From Aldersonia sp. NBC_00410 (GTDB lineage: Bacteria; Actinomycetota; Actinomycetes; Mycobacteriales; Mycobacteriaceae), in NCBI RefSeq assembly GCF_026342035.1, contig NZ_JAPENM010000003.1:558001-622000 (forward strand): a DNA stretch of 64,000 nucleotides, given 5' to 3'. Below, piece after piece: positions 53,538 through 61,571 of this stretch (position 1 is the stretch's first letter; each line of letters begins with the position of its first letter). A model generated the notes under the pieces. The model was given only the letters and a program-made list of their open reading frames with translations. It did no database searches and was not told the origin of the DNA. Both the position numbers and the translations under genes were made by a program.

Positions 53538-55118
53538 TCACATCGGTCGTTCACCCGATCTTTCCTCGGGTGGCTCAGGGCCGACGAGCCCGTGCCGCAT
53601 CGCGAACATGGCCGCCGCGCCGCGGGTGGCGACGCCGGTCTTGGCGAAGATGTGCTCGATATGACTGCCCGCGGTGCGACGGCTGATATGCAGGTGCGCG
53701 GCGATCTGCCGGTTCGACCAGCCGCGCACGAGCAGCGCCAGTACCTCGACCTCGCGGGCCGTCAGCCCGGCAACCTGCGTGGATCGGCGACCGACATGGT
53801 GCCCGGCGGCGCCGAGCACGGCGCGCACCGCGTCCGCGTCGAGCCGTCCGGCCGCGACCTCGCCCTGCAGCAGCGCCTTGCGCTCGGGCCATGTCAACGC
53901 CGGCCGGTGCGGGCGGTCCTCGCCCGCAGCCTGGTACACGTCGGCGGCGGCGAGCAGCCGGCCCGACATCGGGATCGCCGAGCCCGCCAGCCCGCGCGGG
54001 TAGCCGGAGCCGTCCATCCGCTCGTAGCACATCCCCGCGATCATCGCGATCTCCGCCAGCCGGGGTTGGCGGCAGAGGATCCGTTCGGTGAGATACGGGA
54101 CCGTACGCACGCGTTCCCGTTCGAACGCCGAAAGTGGTCCAGGCTTGTCCCAGATGCCGGTGGAAACGCCGACCCGGCCGATTCGGCAGATCAGCGCGGC
54201 GCGGGAAAGCATCGTCAAGTCGGCGGTGGGCAGGCCGGCGGCGTGCCCGGCCGCGGTGGCGAGCGCGGCGGCCGCGCGGGATTGACCGAGGAACCACGGC
54301 GACTTCAGGTCGGCGTAGTCCGCGAGCACCTCCAGAACGCTGGTGAGTTCGGGCTCGGGCAGTTCCCGGTCCAGCACGGCGCATCCGTCGATCACGGACG
54401 TCCACGTGTCGACGCTGTCGATCCCGTCGAAAATCGCCTCGGCGTGCGCACAACACAGCTCGACCAGTGTCGGGTCCAGTTCACCGCCCCGGCGGTCGCG
54501 GAGGAGGGTGACCGCGGCGGTGACGCCGCCGACACGGTGGGCCGGCTCGGCCTCGTTGGCCAGTTGCACCACCCGCATCGCGAGGTCGATCTGCCCCCCC
54601 TGCAGCGCGCCCGGTACGCCGCGACCGTCCCAGCGCTCGAACGCCTGCGGCAACGCGGCGCGCACCTCCGCACCGACCCCGAGCCGCTCGGCGATGATCC
54701 CGGCCGTCTGGCAATGCCCGAGGAACAGCGCTTGCGCTTCGCGCACACCGGTCGCCAGAAAGCGGCCGATCATCGTCAACCGGCGTAGCGGTGGCTCACC
54801 GGCGGCGACGTTTTCGAGCAGGAAGCGCAACATCGGTGTGCCGATCCGGTCCAGTCGATAGCTGTCCGCCCGAAGTTGCGTGTCGTCACCGAACCAATGC
54901 GCAAGCTCGTGCGAGTCGGCGATACAACCCACCCAGGCGAGCAGCGACACGTAGAACGTCGCCGCCCGCATGTGGTCGGTCATGCCCGCGGCGGCGGCGA
55001 CCCGGTCCGCGATGATGGTCTGCCGCAACACGTGCTCCTCGGGCAGACCCAGGCCTAGGTCGGTGGCCAGCGCCAGTGAAGCCACGAGCTCCGACAGGCG
55101 CACCGGCGGCGACGGCAT
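53538..55118 (-). CDS. Degenerate HD-GYP protein with C-terminal LuxR helix-turn-helix
   Basis: 526 residues from ATG at 55118 (GTG and TTG starts upstream are possible). Two HD-like helical halves (about residues 10-200 and 270-420) then a LuxR DNA-binding domain (GLTAREVEVLALLVRGWSNRQIAAHLHISRRTAGSHIEHIFAKTG spans about residues 455-500). HD-GYP residues are mostly lost: LLHDIGK reads LICRIGRVG, HH(E/K)xxDGxGYP reads MCYERMDGSGYP. So the domain is probably a sensor rather than a cyclic-di-GMP phosphodiesterase. Regulates unknown genes, perhaps the NTF2/DsrE pair downstream. Confidence 0.88.
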   Translation of the reverse strand: MPSPPVRLSELVASLALATDLGLGLPEEHVLRQTIIADRVAAAAGMTDHMRAATFYVSLLAWVGCIADSHELAHWFGDDTQLRADSYRLDRIGTPMLRFLLENVAAGEPPLRRLTMIGRFLATGVREAQALFLGHCQTAGIIAERLGVGAEVRAALPQAFERWDGRGVPGALQGGQIDLAMRVVQLANEAEPAHRVGGVTAAVTLLRDRRGGELDPTLVELCCAHAEAIFDGIDSVDTWTSVIDGCAVLDRELPEPELTSVLEVLADYADLKSPWFLGQSRAAAALATAAGHAAGLPTADLTMLSRAALICRIGRVGVSTGIWDKPGPLSAFERERVRTVPYLTERILCRQPRLAEIAMIAGMCYERMDGSGYPRGLAGSAIPMSGRLLAAADVYQAAGEDRPHRPALTWPERKALLQGEVAAGRLDADAVRAVLGAAGHHVGRRSTQVAGLTAREVEVLALLVRGWSNRQIAAHLHISRRTAGSHIEHIFAKTGVATRGAAAMFAMRHGLVGPEPPEERSGERPM

Positions 55119-55190
55119 GGACGGCACACCCAAGAATACGCCTGAGGACTATGGACGGGCATCCAGCCATCTGTATGCGTGGCCATAGAC

Positions 55191-55400
55191 AATGCTGAAC
55201 GTCGGCGGCGCTCGACGACAAAGGCAGCGCTGGTAGTCGAGGTGTTCCCACTGCTGGCCGAGGCCACGAGGCTGCAGGTGTTTCGGGCGCGGGGGATCGG
55301 GCCCCGTCGGTCGACGATCTCGGACAGCACATCGGAACACCCCGTACCGTCTGTGTCGCACCACCTTTGCGTCGTGGGCATCTGGTCTGGGATCGAGTTC
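55191..55400 (+). pseudogene. ArsR-family regulator remnant
   Basis: The frame reads AALVVEVFPLLAEATRLQVFRARG and later PSVSHHL, which is the ArsR helix-turn-helix core (FPLLAEATRLQVL...SVSxHL). The segment between is scrambled, and after SHHL the continuation (LRRGHLVWDRVR) is found one frame over, indicating a frameshift. No intact start or C-terminal half. Probably a decayed metal- or redox-sensing repressor. Confidence 0.55.
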
Positions 55401-56242
55401 GGTGATGACGACGAAGTGGACCCGAACTCCGGTTCGTTGCGGGTACTCCCGTTCGATCCGGGAAGCGGACGCCTGATCATCACCGGCTACGAATGGTGGC
55501 CGGATCAGTCGGCGCGTGTTGATCGTCGTCGCCAATGTGAGCCTTCTTGGAGCTGACGTGCTGGCCTGATCGGGTTCGGAGGGTGTCGTGGGCCGGCTCG
55601 GTGGTCGGCGAACGGTGATGCGCGCGACGCGGTCGGGCCGCGCCGGATCCATGGTCCCGGTAGATCTTTCGATACTCGACTGGGCTGGGTGCGTTGCTGT
55701 AGAGGCGTAGCCGCGTGCGGCCGGGCGTGGGGGTGACGCTGCCCGCGATCGACCACAAGCGCAGGCGCATTCGTTGGGTTCCCACGGCGCGCGGGATCGG
55801 TTGGCGCGAAGGTGGTTCGGTGTGCGTCCCGTCGAGTCGCGGTACGGATTGCACGTCAGCAGGTCCGGGACGGCGATCCGGACCGTATCGATTCGCCCGC
55901 GCTGCGACGCAGGGCGGTTGCCCAGTCCGCGACAAACTGCGCGATGAGATCGGACTCGATGACTTCCGCATCGGCGTCGGTAGTTCCGGGCCACGCCACG
56001 AGCAGGCTCCCGGCTATCGGTGACAGAGGTATCTGCCGCACCAGCGCCCGTCCGGCTGCGTCACCGAGGGATCGCTGGCCTTAAACCATCCCGTGCGGAA
56101 GAATCCGGCACACCTGTCGGGCAGTTCATGTAAGTCTTAAGTGGCCTGCGAGGCGATCGCGACCGCATCGTCACCGGGCTGTTGAGCAGGGGTCGTGCTG
56201 CACATTGCCCGATTTCTTGTCAGATCAGAGAGGTGAGCAACG
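55401..56242. other. 842-bp gene-poor stretch
   Basis: No supported gene. A minus-strand fragment (55856-56041, starting [19 protein letters not shown]) has protein-like composition but no recognised family. Another minus-strand stretch near 55500-55760 contains VEYRKIYRD, faintly like an insertion-sequence transposase end. The end of the stretch is the promoter and leader of the following lipoprotein gene. Confidence 0.45.
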
Positions 56243-56770
56243 ATGGCGGCAACTCGCAACCTTTTGATGGCCGCAGCCGCGACGGCGATGTTGGCCGTCG
56301 CGGGTTGTAGCGACGGCGGTGGTGATTCGTCAGGCACGGCGACCCCCGTGTCCCCATCAACAACTGCACCGACAACGACTGGCAAGTCGTCGGGTGTGCT
56401 GGCGCCGACGGAGCCGGGGGTGTCGAAGACATACAACGTCGAGGCACTGATTCTGTCCGTGGAAGACGCCGAGTCCGACTACGGGCCGGTGACGGTATTC
56501 AGCATTCAGTTGGTCAACAACAGCGACGCGGTGTTCGAAGGCTCCAACTTCCCTACCCCGACGCTGGTTTACGGGCCGGCGGGCACACCGGCGGAGAACA
56601 CGGTGTCGCTCAGCGAGGGCTTTGGTGGGGGCGTGCAGGGGTCCATTCCACCGGGCGCGCGGCAAACCATCAAGTACGCGTACAAGGTGCCCAAGAGCGA
56701 GTTGAACCCGGCGGTGTTCACCATCGGGTCGCTGGTGTGGCAGGGCAACTTTGCCACATTCCAGCGTTGA
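56243..56770 (+). CDS. Secreted lipoprotein, DUF4352-like
   Basis: 175 residues. Lipoprotein signal with lipobox LAVAGC (Cys22), a Ser/Thr/Pro linker (residues 30-55), then a beta-sandwich like DUF4352/telomeric-binding-like domains: YNVEALILSVEDAESDYGPVTVFSIQLVNNSD and QGSIPPGARQTIKYAYKVPKSEL. Probably surface-exposed and of immunoglobulin-like fold; partner unknown. The gene has a ribosome site (GAGAGG) 10 nt upstream. The 230-bp region to the next gene (56771-57000) holds no gene. Confidence 0.8.
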   Translation: MAATRNLLMAAAATAMLAVAGCSDGGGDSSGTATPVSPSTTAPTTTGKSSGVLAPTEPGVSKTYNVEALILSVEDAESDYGPVTVFSIQLVNNSDAVFEGSNFPTPTLVYGPAGTPAENTVSLSEGFGGGVQGSIPPGARQTIKYAYKVPKSELNPAVFTIGSLVWQGNFATFQR

Positions 56771-57000
56771 GACGACTTCCGAGAATCGGCGCCGATGAAT
56801 GTCGCAGAGTGAGTCTCGCTGCCGTTCGTCGCCGCCCAGCCGCAGCGCACAGCGCAGTCGGTCGTCCCCGCCGCGGCACCAACCGACCGCGTCGGTCGCA
56901 AGAACGTGACAGGACCGACGGCAACGCAACGAGATTGCCGCGAACGGGCAGTGCGCCGAGGTCGTTGTAGCAGGTGTGCGGCAGGCCCGCGCACGTCGAG

Positions 57001-57438
57001 TCAGATGTCCACGCGCTGGGCTGTTCGGCGGCGACTGATGAGCAGCTGGTCGACGCTGTAGCGACCCGCGCCGATGATAACCAGCAGCAGTGCGGCTGCG
57101 CCGAGTACGAGGACGAGTTCGTAGCCACCCTCGGCGACGAAGATTCCGGCGCCGGCGTGGACGAAAACGAAGGCCCCGATCATGTCGATCAGGAGGAGCA
57201 GCCCGGCGAGGGGGACGGCGAGTCCGAGGATGAGGGCGGCGCCGCCCGCGAGCTCGATCACGGCCGCGAACCAGGCGGACGCCGATGCGGCGGGCACACC
57301 GGACTGGTCGAAAAACGAGGCGGTGCCGTCGATGCCGTTGGTGAACAGCTTCTGCCATCCGTGCGCGAAGAACACGATGCCGATGGCGACGCGGGCAATC
57401 AGGACTGCGAGGTCACGGGCGGGAGCGGGAATGGTCAT
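57001..57438 (-). CDS. DoxX family membrane protein
   Basis: 145 residues from ATG at 57438 (an ATG five codons upstream is possible). Four transmembrane helices, DoxX signature LIARVAIGIVFFAHGWQKLF in helix 1, SGVPAASASAWFAAVIELAGG and LAVPLAGLLLLIDMIGAFVF. DoxX proteins associate with redox and thiol stress, for instance with SodA and a thiosulfate-oxidation partner in mycobacteria. It lies 72 bp downstream of the NADP-binding reductase gene on the same strand, both presumably under the MarR regulator. Confidence 0.85.
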   Translation of the reverse strand: MTIPAPARDLAVLIARVAIGIVFFAHGWQKLFTNGIDGTASFFDQSGVPAASASAWFAAVIELAGGAALILGLAVPLAGLLLLIDMIGAFVFVHAGAGIFVAEGGYELVLVLGAAALLLVIIGAGRYSVDQLLISRRRTAQRVDI

Positions 57439-57510
57439 GGGAGGTCCTGTCATTGGGTTGGGGGAGGGTGTGGGGACGCGCTCTGACGGGACGAGGAATT
57501 GTGTCGATCG

Positions 57511-58086
57511 TCAGGCGACGACGGCGAATCCGCCGGTCCACGCAATCTTTTCGCCGGCGGCCAGGCTTATCTGCAGGAAGCCGAGCGCTTCGAGTTCGCG
57601 GGCCCGCCGCAGCGAGCCGGCGTCGAGAGCCCGCAGACCGGCGGTGGTGAGGATCGACGCGAGCAGTGTCTTGGCGTCGGTATCGTCACCGGCGATCAGC
57701 ACCGTCGTCGGATTCGCGCCGACCGTGCCGGTGGACAAGGTGGTGGCGAAGGTGGTGTTGAACGCCTTGACGACGCGCGACTGCGGTAGCGCCGCAGCGA
57801 TCTCGGCAGCGGCGGAACCGTCGGCCGGTACGACCAGGGAGTCGAAGGTGTCGAAGTCGACCGGGTTGGAAATGTCGACGACGACCTTGCCGGCGAATTG
57901 CGCTGCGCGCTCGGCGAGGATGTCGGCGACCGCGCCGTAAGGGACCGCCAAGACGACGACGTCGCCGGTGAGCGGTGTATCCGCGTCGGCGCGCCCGAGC
58001 AGGTCGACGGTGTTGCCGCCCTTGCCGAGGACGGCGGCGATGGCCTGGCCCATGTTGCCGGTGCCGATGATGCTCACGTGTGCCAT
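57511..58086 (-). CDS. NADPH-dependent F420 reductase-like oxidoreductase
   Basis: 191 residues. N-terminal NAD(P)-binding motif SIIGTGNMGQAIAAVLGKGG (GxGxxG), VVVLAVPYGAVADIL, ISNPVDFDTFD, VKAFNTTFA and the C-terminal LGFLQISL. Resembles the F420-dependent NADP reductase and IlvC-like family (PF03807). Whether it uses F420 is undecided. AGGAG precedes the ATG. Divergent from the MarR gene, with an operator-like repeat between them. Confidence 0.85.
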   Translation of the reverse strand: MAHVSIIGTGNMGQAIAAVLGKGGNTVDLLGRADADTPLTGDVVVLAVPYGAVADILAERAAQFAGKVVVDISNPVDFDTFDSLVVPADGSAAAEIAAALPQSRVVKAFNTTFATTLSTGTVGANPTTVLIAGDDTDAKTLLASILTTAGLRALDAGSLRRARELEALGFLQISLAAGEKIAWTGGFAVVA

Positions 58087-58137
58087 GGTGGTGCTCCTGG
58101 ATAATATAGTTTTTTCTTGAACTGACATTGGCGATGG

Positions 58138-58155
58138 TAGTTTTAGATACAACTA
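58138..58155. promoter_or_regulatory. MarR-type operator candidate
   Basis: TAGTT and AACTA arms around an 8-bp AT-rich centre in the 89-bp gap between divergent genes, just before the MarR ribosome site. AT-rich and palindromic, as MarR sites are. A half-copy (ATAGTT) occurs at about 58106-58112. Confidence 0.5.
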
Positions 58156-58175
58156 TTTTGCAAGAGGAGGTGACC

Positions 58176-58667
58176 ATGCCCACTCAGTGGCTGGCACGGC
58201 CGCAGCTGCGCGCCTGGATCCGACTCGTCGCGGTGCTCGAGTTGCTCCCGGGAGTGTTGGACACGCAGCTGCGTCGAGATGCCGACCTGATCGAATTCGA
58301 GTACTACGTGCTGGCGATGTTGTCCGAGGCGCCCGATCGGACGCTGCGGATGACCGAGCTGGCGCGACAGACGAACGCCACCCTGCCTCGGCTCTCGAAC
58401 GTGGTGCACCGCCTCGAAGGGCGGGACCTCGTCGAGCGCGAGCGCTGCCCCGAGGACGGCCGAGCGACCAATGCCCGGCTCACCGAAACGGGGTGGAACA
58501 AGGTGGCGCAAGCAGCGCCCGGCCATGTGGCCAACGTGCGGAAACACGTCATCGACGCGCTCACCGACGAACAGGTCGACCAACTCGCCGAAATCTGTGG
58601 CGCGATCCTGGCCAACCTCGATCCCGCCAGGACGATGGCGGCGACTTACACCCGATACGACGAATAG
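58176..58667 (+). CDS. MarR family transcriptional regulator
   Basis: 163 residues from ATG with GAGGAGGTG 4-10 nt upstream. Winged helix: LIEFEYYVLAMLSEAPDRTLRMTELARQTNATLPRLSNVVHRLEGRDLVERERCPEDGRATNARLTETG covers about residues 43-110 (typical RLxxVVxRLExxGLVxRxxxxxDGRAxxxxLTxxG). Divergent from the reductase-DoxX pair and probably their repressor and its own. Confidence 0.93.
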   Translation: MPTQWLARPQLRAWIRLVAVLELLPGVLDTQLRRDADLIEFEYYVLAMLSEAPDRTLRMTELARQTNATLPRLSNVVHRLEGRDLVERERCPEDGRATNARLTETGWNKVAQAAPGHVANVRKHVIDALTDEQVDQLAEICGAILANLDPARTMAATYTRYDE

Positions 58668-58689
58668 TCCGTGCGCTTGTCTCGGGCCA

Positions 58690-59625
58690 TTAGCCGGCCA
58701 GCCTACGATGCTCGCGCGGACTCACCCCGCGCACCCGCTTGAACGCCGCACTGAGCGCAAACCCGTTGCTGTAACCCACCTTTCGCGCCACCGAGTCGAC
58801 GGTGGAGTCCGGCTCGTGCAGCAGGTCCGCCGCGAGGGCCAGTCGCCAGCCGGTGAGATAGGACATCGGCGGTTCCCCGACCATCTCGGTGAAGCGCCGG
58901 GCCAGTGCCGCTCGGGAGACGCCGGATTGGGCGGCCAGCGAGGCAACCGTCCATGCCTGCGCCGGGTTGTTGTGGATCAGCCGCAGGGCGCGGCCCGTCA
59001 CCGGGTCGCTGTTCGCCCGGTACCAGCCCGGCGCCTCGCCCTCCGGCCGGGCGAACCAGGACCGCAGCACCGCGATAAGCAGCAGATCCAGCAGCCGGTC
59101 CAGCACCGCTTCCTGCCCGGGCTCGTCCTTGACGATCTCGTCCGCGAGCAATGGGATCAGCGGACAGTCCCAATCCTGCGCCCGCAGCACCGCCAGCGTC
59201 GGCAACGCACTGAGCATCCGGCGGCTCACCGCACCGGCCATCTGGTAGGTGCCGGTGAGCATGGTCGTCTCGCCGTGCGGGGAATTGCCCCAGGTGCGCA
59301 CGCCCAGGCTCATCTCCTGGGCCAGGTCCGCGCCGTAAATCGTCGTGCATCGCTGTCCGGGGTGGATGATCACCTGCGCGGGCGTGTCCGGGTCGTCGGC
59401 CACCAGGTACGGCGTGGGGCCGAGGGCGACCGCCACGTCGCCCGGTTGCAGGTGTTCGGCGCCGCGGCCGTCCGGGCGGATCCACGCGCTGCCGGTCACG
59501 ATCGCCACGACGGTGAGCGGCGCTTCGTCCTGGATCCGCATCGACCACGGCGCATCCATGATCGAGCGCAGCAGAAAGGCGCCCTGCGCGCGGGGACCGT
59601 TGAGCAGGCTGACCAGCGCATCCAT
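58690..59625 (-). CDS. AraC family regulator with N-terminal cupin domain
   Basis: 311 residues. N-terminal cupin_6 ligand-binding domain (residues 1-185, PWSMRIQDEAPLTVVAIVTG, GDVAVALGPTPYLVADDP), then an AraC double helix-turn-helix (VASLAAQSGVSRAALARRFTEMVGEPPMSYLTGWRLALAADLL and VGYSNGFALSAAFKRVRGVSPREHRR, residues 215-305). The ATG at 59625 is used because the longer open frame runs antisense into DUF1772. Divergent from the DUF1772 gene by 126 bp and probably its regulator. Confidence 0.92.
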   Translation of the reverse strand: MDALVSLLNGPRAQGAFLLRSIMDAPWSMRIQDEAPLTVVAIVTGSAWIRPDGRGAEHLQPGDVAVALGPTPYLVADDPDTPAQVIIHPGQRCTTIYGADLAQEMSLGVRTWGNSPHGETTMLTGTYQMAGAVSRRMLSALPTLAVLRAQDWDCPLIPLLADEIVKDEPGQEAVLDRLLDLLLIAVLRSWFARPEGEAPGWYRANSDPVTGRALRLIHNNPAQAWTVASLAAQSGVSRAALARRFTEMVGEPPMSYLTGWRLALAADLLHEPDSTVDSVARKVGYSNGFALSAAFKRVRGVSPREHRRLAG

Positions 59626-59751
59626 GTCTGGGACACTACCCCCAAAAAATAGACGCTTGCGTATGTGAATGAGCAGCTGGACTATGTTTCGTCTCGCGCG
59701 GACGGGCTTGACTGGAGTCGAAGAATCCACCGCCGAAAGCGAGGAGCTGCC

Positions 59752-60306
59752 ATGTCGGCGCTGCGTACCGGTTCCCTGATCGGAGCCATCGTCACCATGG
59801 GACTGACCGCGGGTTTGTTCTGGGCATTCGCGTACTCGGTGATGAACGCGCTTGCGAGCGTGGACGACCGAACGTTCGTGGACGTGTTCAACAAGATAAA
59901 TATTGCGATCCTCAACCCGTGGTTCGCGTTCTGTTTCGGCGGCGGATTGGTGTTCGCGATCATCGCGGCCCTCACCCACCTCGGCGCGGACCACCGGACG
60001 GTGCTGCTATGGGTTGCGGTTGCCGGAGCGTTCTATGTTGTCGCCCTTGCTATCACGATGGGGATCAACGTCCCGTTGAACGATCGCCTTGCCCGGGTCG
60101 ACCCGACCGAGAGTGCGGCAACGCTCGCCGCGGCCCGGCAGGATTTCGAAAGCAGTTGGGTGCGGTGGAACATCGTCCGCGCAGGGGTGCACACCGCGGC
60201 GTTCGGGGTGATGTGCTGGGCGTTGTACCAGGCCGGGCGTCACACTGCTGACCTGACGGCAGTTGGCGTGTCCGGCCACGTCGCGGCGACGGCCGATCTG
60301 GGCTGA
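59752..60306 (+). CDS. DUF1772 membrane protein
   Basis: 184 residues with GAGGAG 5 nt before the ATG. Four membrane helices; DUF1772 (anthrone-oxygenase-like) segments SLIGAIVTMGLTAGLFWAFAYSVM, NPWFAFCFGGGLVF and VPLNDRLARVD, RQDFESSWVRWNIVR. Related proteins act as cofactor-free anthrone oxygenases in fungi, but most bacterial ones are uncharacterised. Divergent from the AraC gene. Confidence 0.85.
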   Translation: MSALRTGSLIGAIVTMGLTAGLFWAFAYSVMNALASVDDRTFVDVFNKINIAILNPWFAFCFGGGLVFAIIAALTHLGADHRTVLLWVAVAGAFYVVALAITMGINVPLNDRLARVDPTESAATLAAARQDFESSWVRWNIVRAGVHTAAFGVMCWALYQAGRHTADLTAVGVSGHVAATADLG

Positions 60307-60325
60307 GCCAGGGTCATGCGCACCC

Positions 60326-61522
60326 TCAGAAAAAGCCCTGATTGGGGAGCGGTGTTCCGTTGACGTGGTAATTGCCCACTGCGACGGCTTTGAGAGTTTT
60401 GGGGTTGTGTGCGGCGATCGTTCGGATGTTGCGCCAATGCCGGTCGAGGTGAGCGCTGCGGTGGGTGAGGGATCCTCCGCCGACGTCGAATATCTCAGAG
60501 GCCGCACGGTTGGCGAGTTCGTCGATGACGACCTTTGCTTTGGCGTTGAGCAGCGACGCCCGCAACGACAGTTCGTCCTCCTCGGGTGTGCCGTGTGCCG
60601 CGTATGCCTCCTGCAGCGCCGCGGCCGCTGCGCCGACCATCGCCTCGGCGGCAAATGCCTGACTGGCCAGCAGTCCGACGCTGTAATGCAGGATCGGATC
60701 GTCGGCTGGAACTTCGGCGGTGGCGTGATAAAAAGCCCGCTTCTTGTTCCGGACCTGATCGACGGCGTCGGAGGTGACGCGACGCAGGATCCCGGCGATC
60801 ATCGCACTGAGCTGGATGTGAAAGAACGTGCTGGGGTACCTCGGCGTCACCGGGGCCGGAACATAGTCGCCGGGGTAGACCGCAACGTTGTCGAAAGTGG
60901 TTGTGCCACTGGCCGTGAAGCGTTGACCGAAACCATCCCAGTCATTGTGCCGAACCAGGCCGTCGCGGTCTGTCGGAATGATCAACCGAGCTTTCGATCC
61001 GTCGACATCGGTGGCCCCGACGGTCAGCCAATCCATATACAGGGCACCGGTGGTGTAGTGCTTGGTCCCGTTCAGGCGCAGCCCTTCCGGCGTCTCGGTG
61101 ATCGCGGTGGAAAACGATTCGGCGATGGCCCCCGCCTTGCTTTCCGGCTCGGCCGCGACGCCGCCGATGAGGTCGCCGCGCGCGACCAAATCGAGCCAGC
61201 GTTGGTCCTCCGGCCGGTCGGCCAAGAGCAGGCTCTCCACAATCCCGAAATGGCTACGCAAGATATGTGCCACATTGCTGTCCGCCGCGGACAACTCGAT
61301 GAACACCTCATACAGCTCGACCAGGGTGGCGCCACCGCCGCCATGCTCGACCGGCAGTCGCAACGCGCCCAGCCGGGCACGTTTCACTGCATCGATCACC
61401 TTGAAGGGCAATTCATCTCGCTCGTCACGCCCGATCGCACCGGCACCGATGTCGGCAATCAAATCCCGCAACTTCGGTGACCCGACAGTGACCGCATCGG
61501 CCGCCTCGGCAAGATCGGTCAT
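60326..61522 (-). CDS. SfnB/DszC-like flavin monooxygenase (acyl-CoA dehydrogenase fold)
   Basis: 398 residues. Acyl-CoA dehydrogenase fold without a clear CoA-dehydrogenase Glu. Segments LRLPVEHGGGGATLVELYEVF, SHFGIVESLLL, LNGTKHYTTGALYMDWLTVGA and the C-terminus HLDRHWRNIRTIAAHNPKTLKAVAVGNY place it with SfnB/DszC/dibenzothiophene-type FMNH2-dependent oxygenases. These oxidise organosulfur or other small compounds. Its start is 49 bp after the rhodanese stop, so the pair is probably an operon for sulfur scavenging. AAGAGGAG precedes the ATG. Confidence 0.88.
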   Translation of the reverse strand: MTDLAEAADAVTVGSPKLRDLIADIGAGAIGRDERDELPFKVIDAVKRARLGALRLPVEHGGGGATLVELYEVFIELSAADSNVAHILRSHFGIVESLLLADRPEDQRWLDLVARGDLIGGVAAEPESKAGAIAESFSTAITETPEGLRLNGTKHYTTGALYMDWLTVGATDVDGSKARLIIPTDRDGLVRHNDWDGFGQRFTASGTTTFDNVAVYPGDYVPAPVTPRYPSTFFHIQLSAMIAGILRRVTSDAVDQVRNKKRAFYHATAEVPADDPILHYSVGLLASQAFAAEAMVGAAAAALQEAYAAHGTPEEDELSLRASLLNAKAKVVIDELANRAASEIFDVGGGSLTHRSAHLDRHWRNIRTIAAHNPKTLKAVAVGNYHVNGTPLPNQGFF

Positions 61523-61571
61523 CCCAACTCCTCTTGGTCGAAGTTCACACGCGAATCGCGCTCGCGGCGAA

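Noticed and set aside
55505-55756. Minus-strand frame as an insertion-sequence transposase end.
   Set aside because: Only a few residues (VEYRKIYRD) resemble a transposase tail; no inverted repeats or further domains.
55856-56041. Minus-strand ORF of 61 residues as a gene.
   Set aside because: Protein-like composition but no family, no ribosome site and a decayed surrounding.
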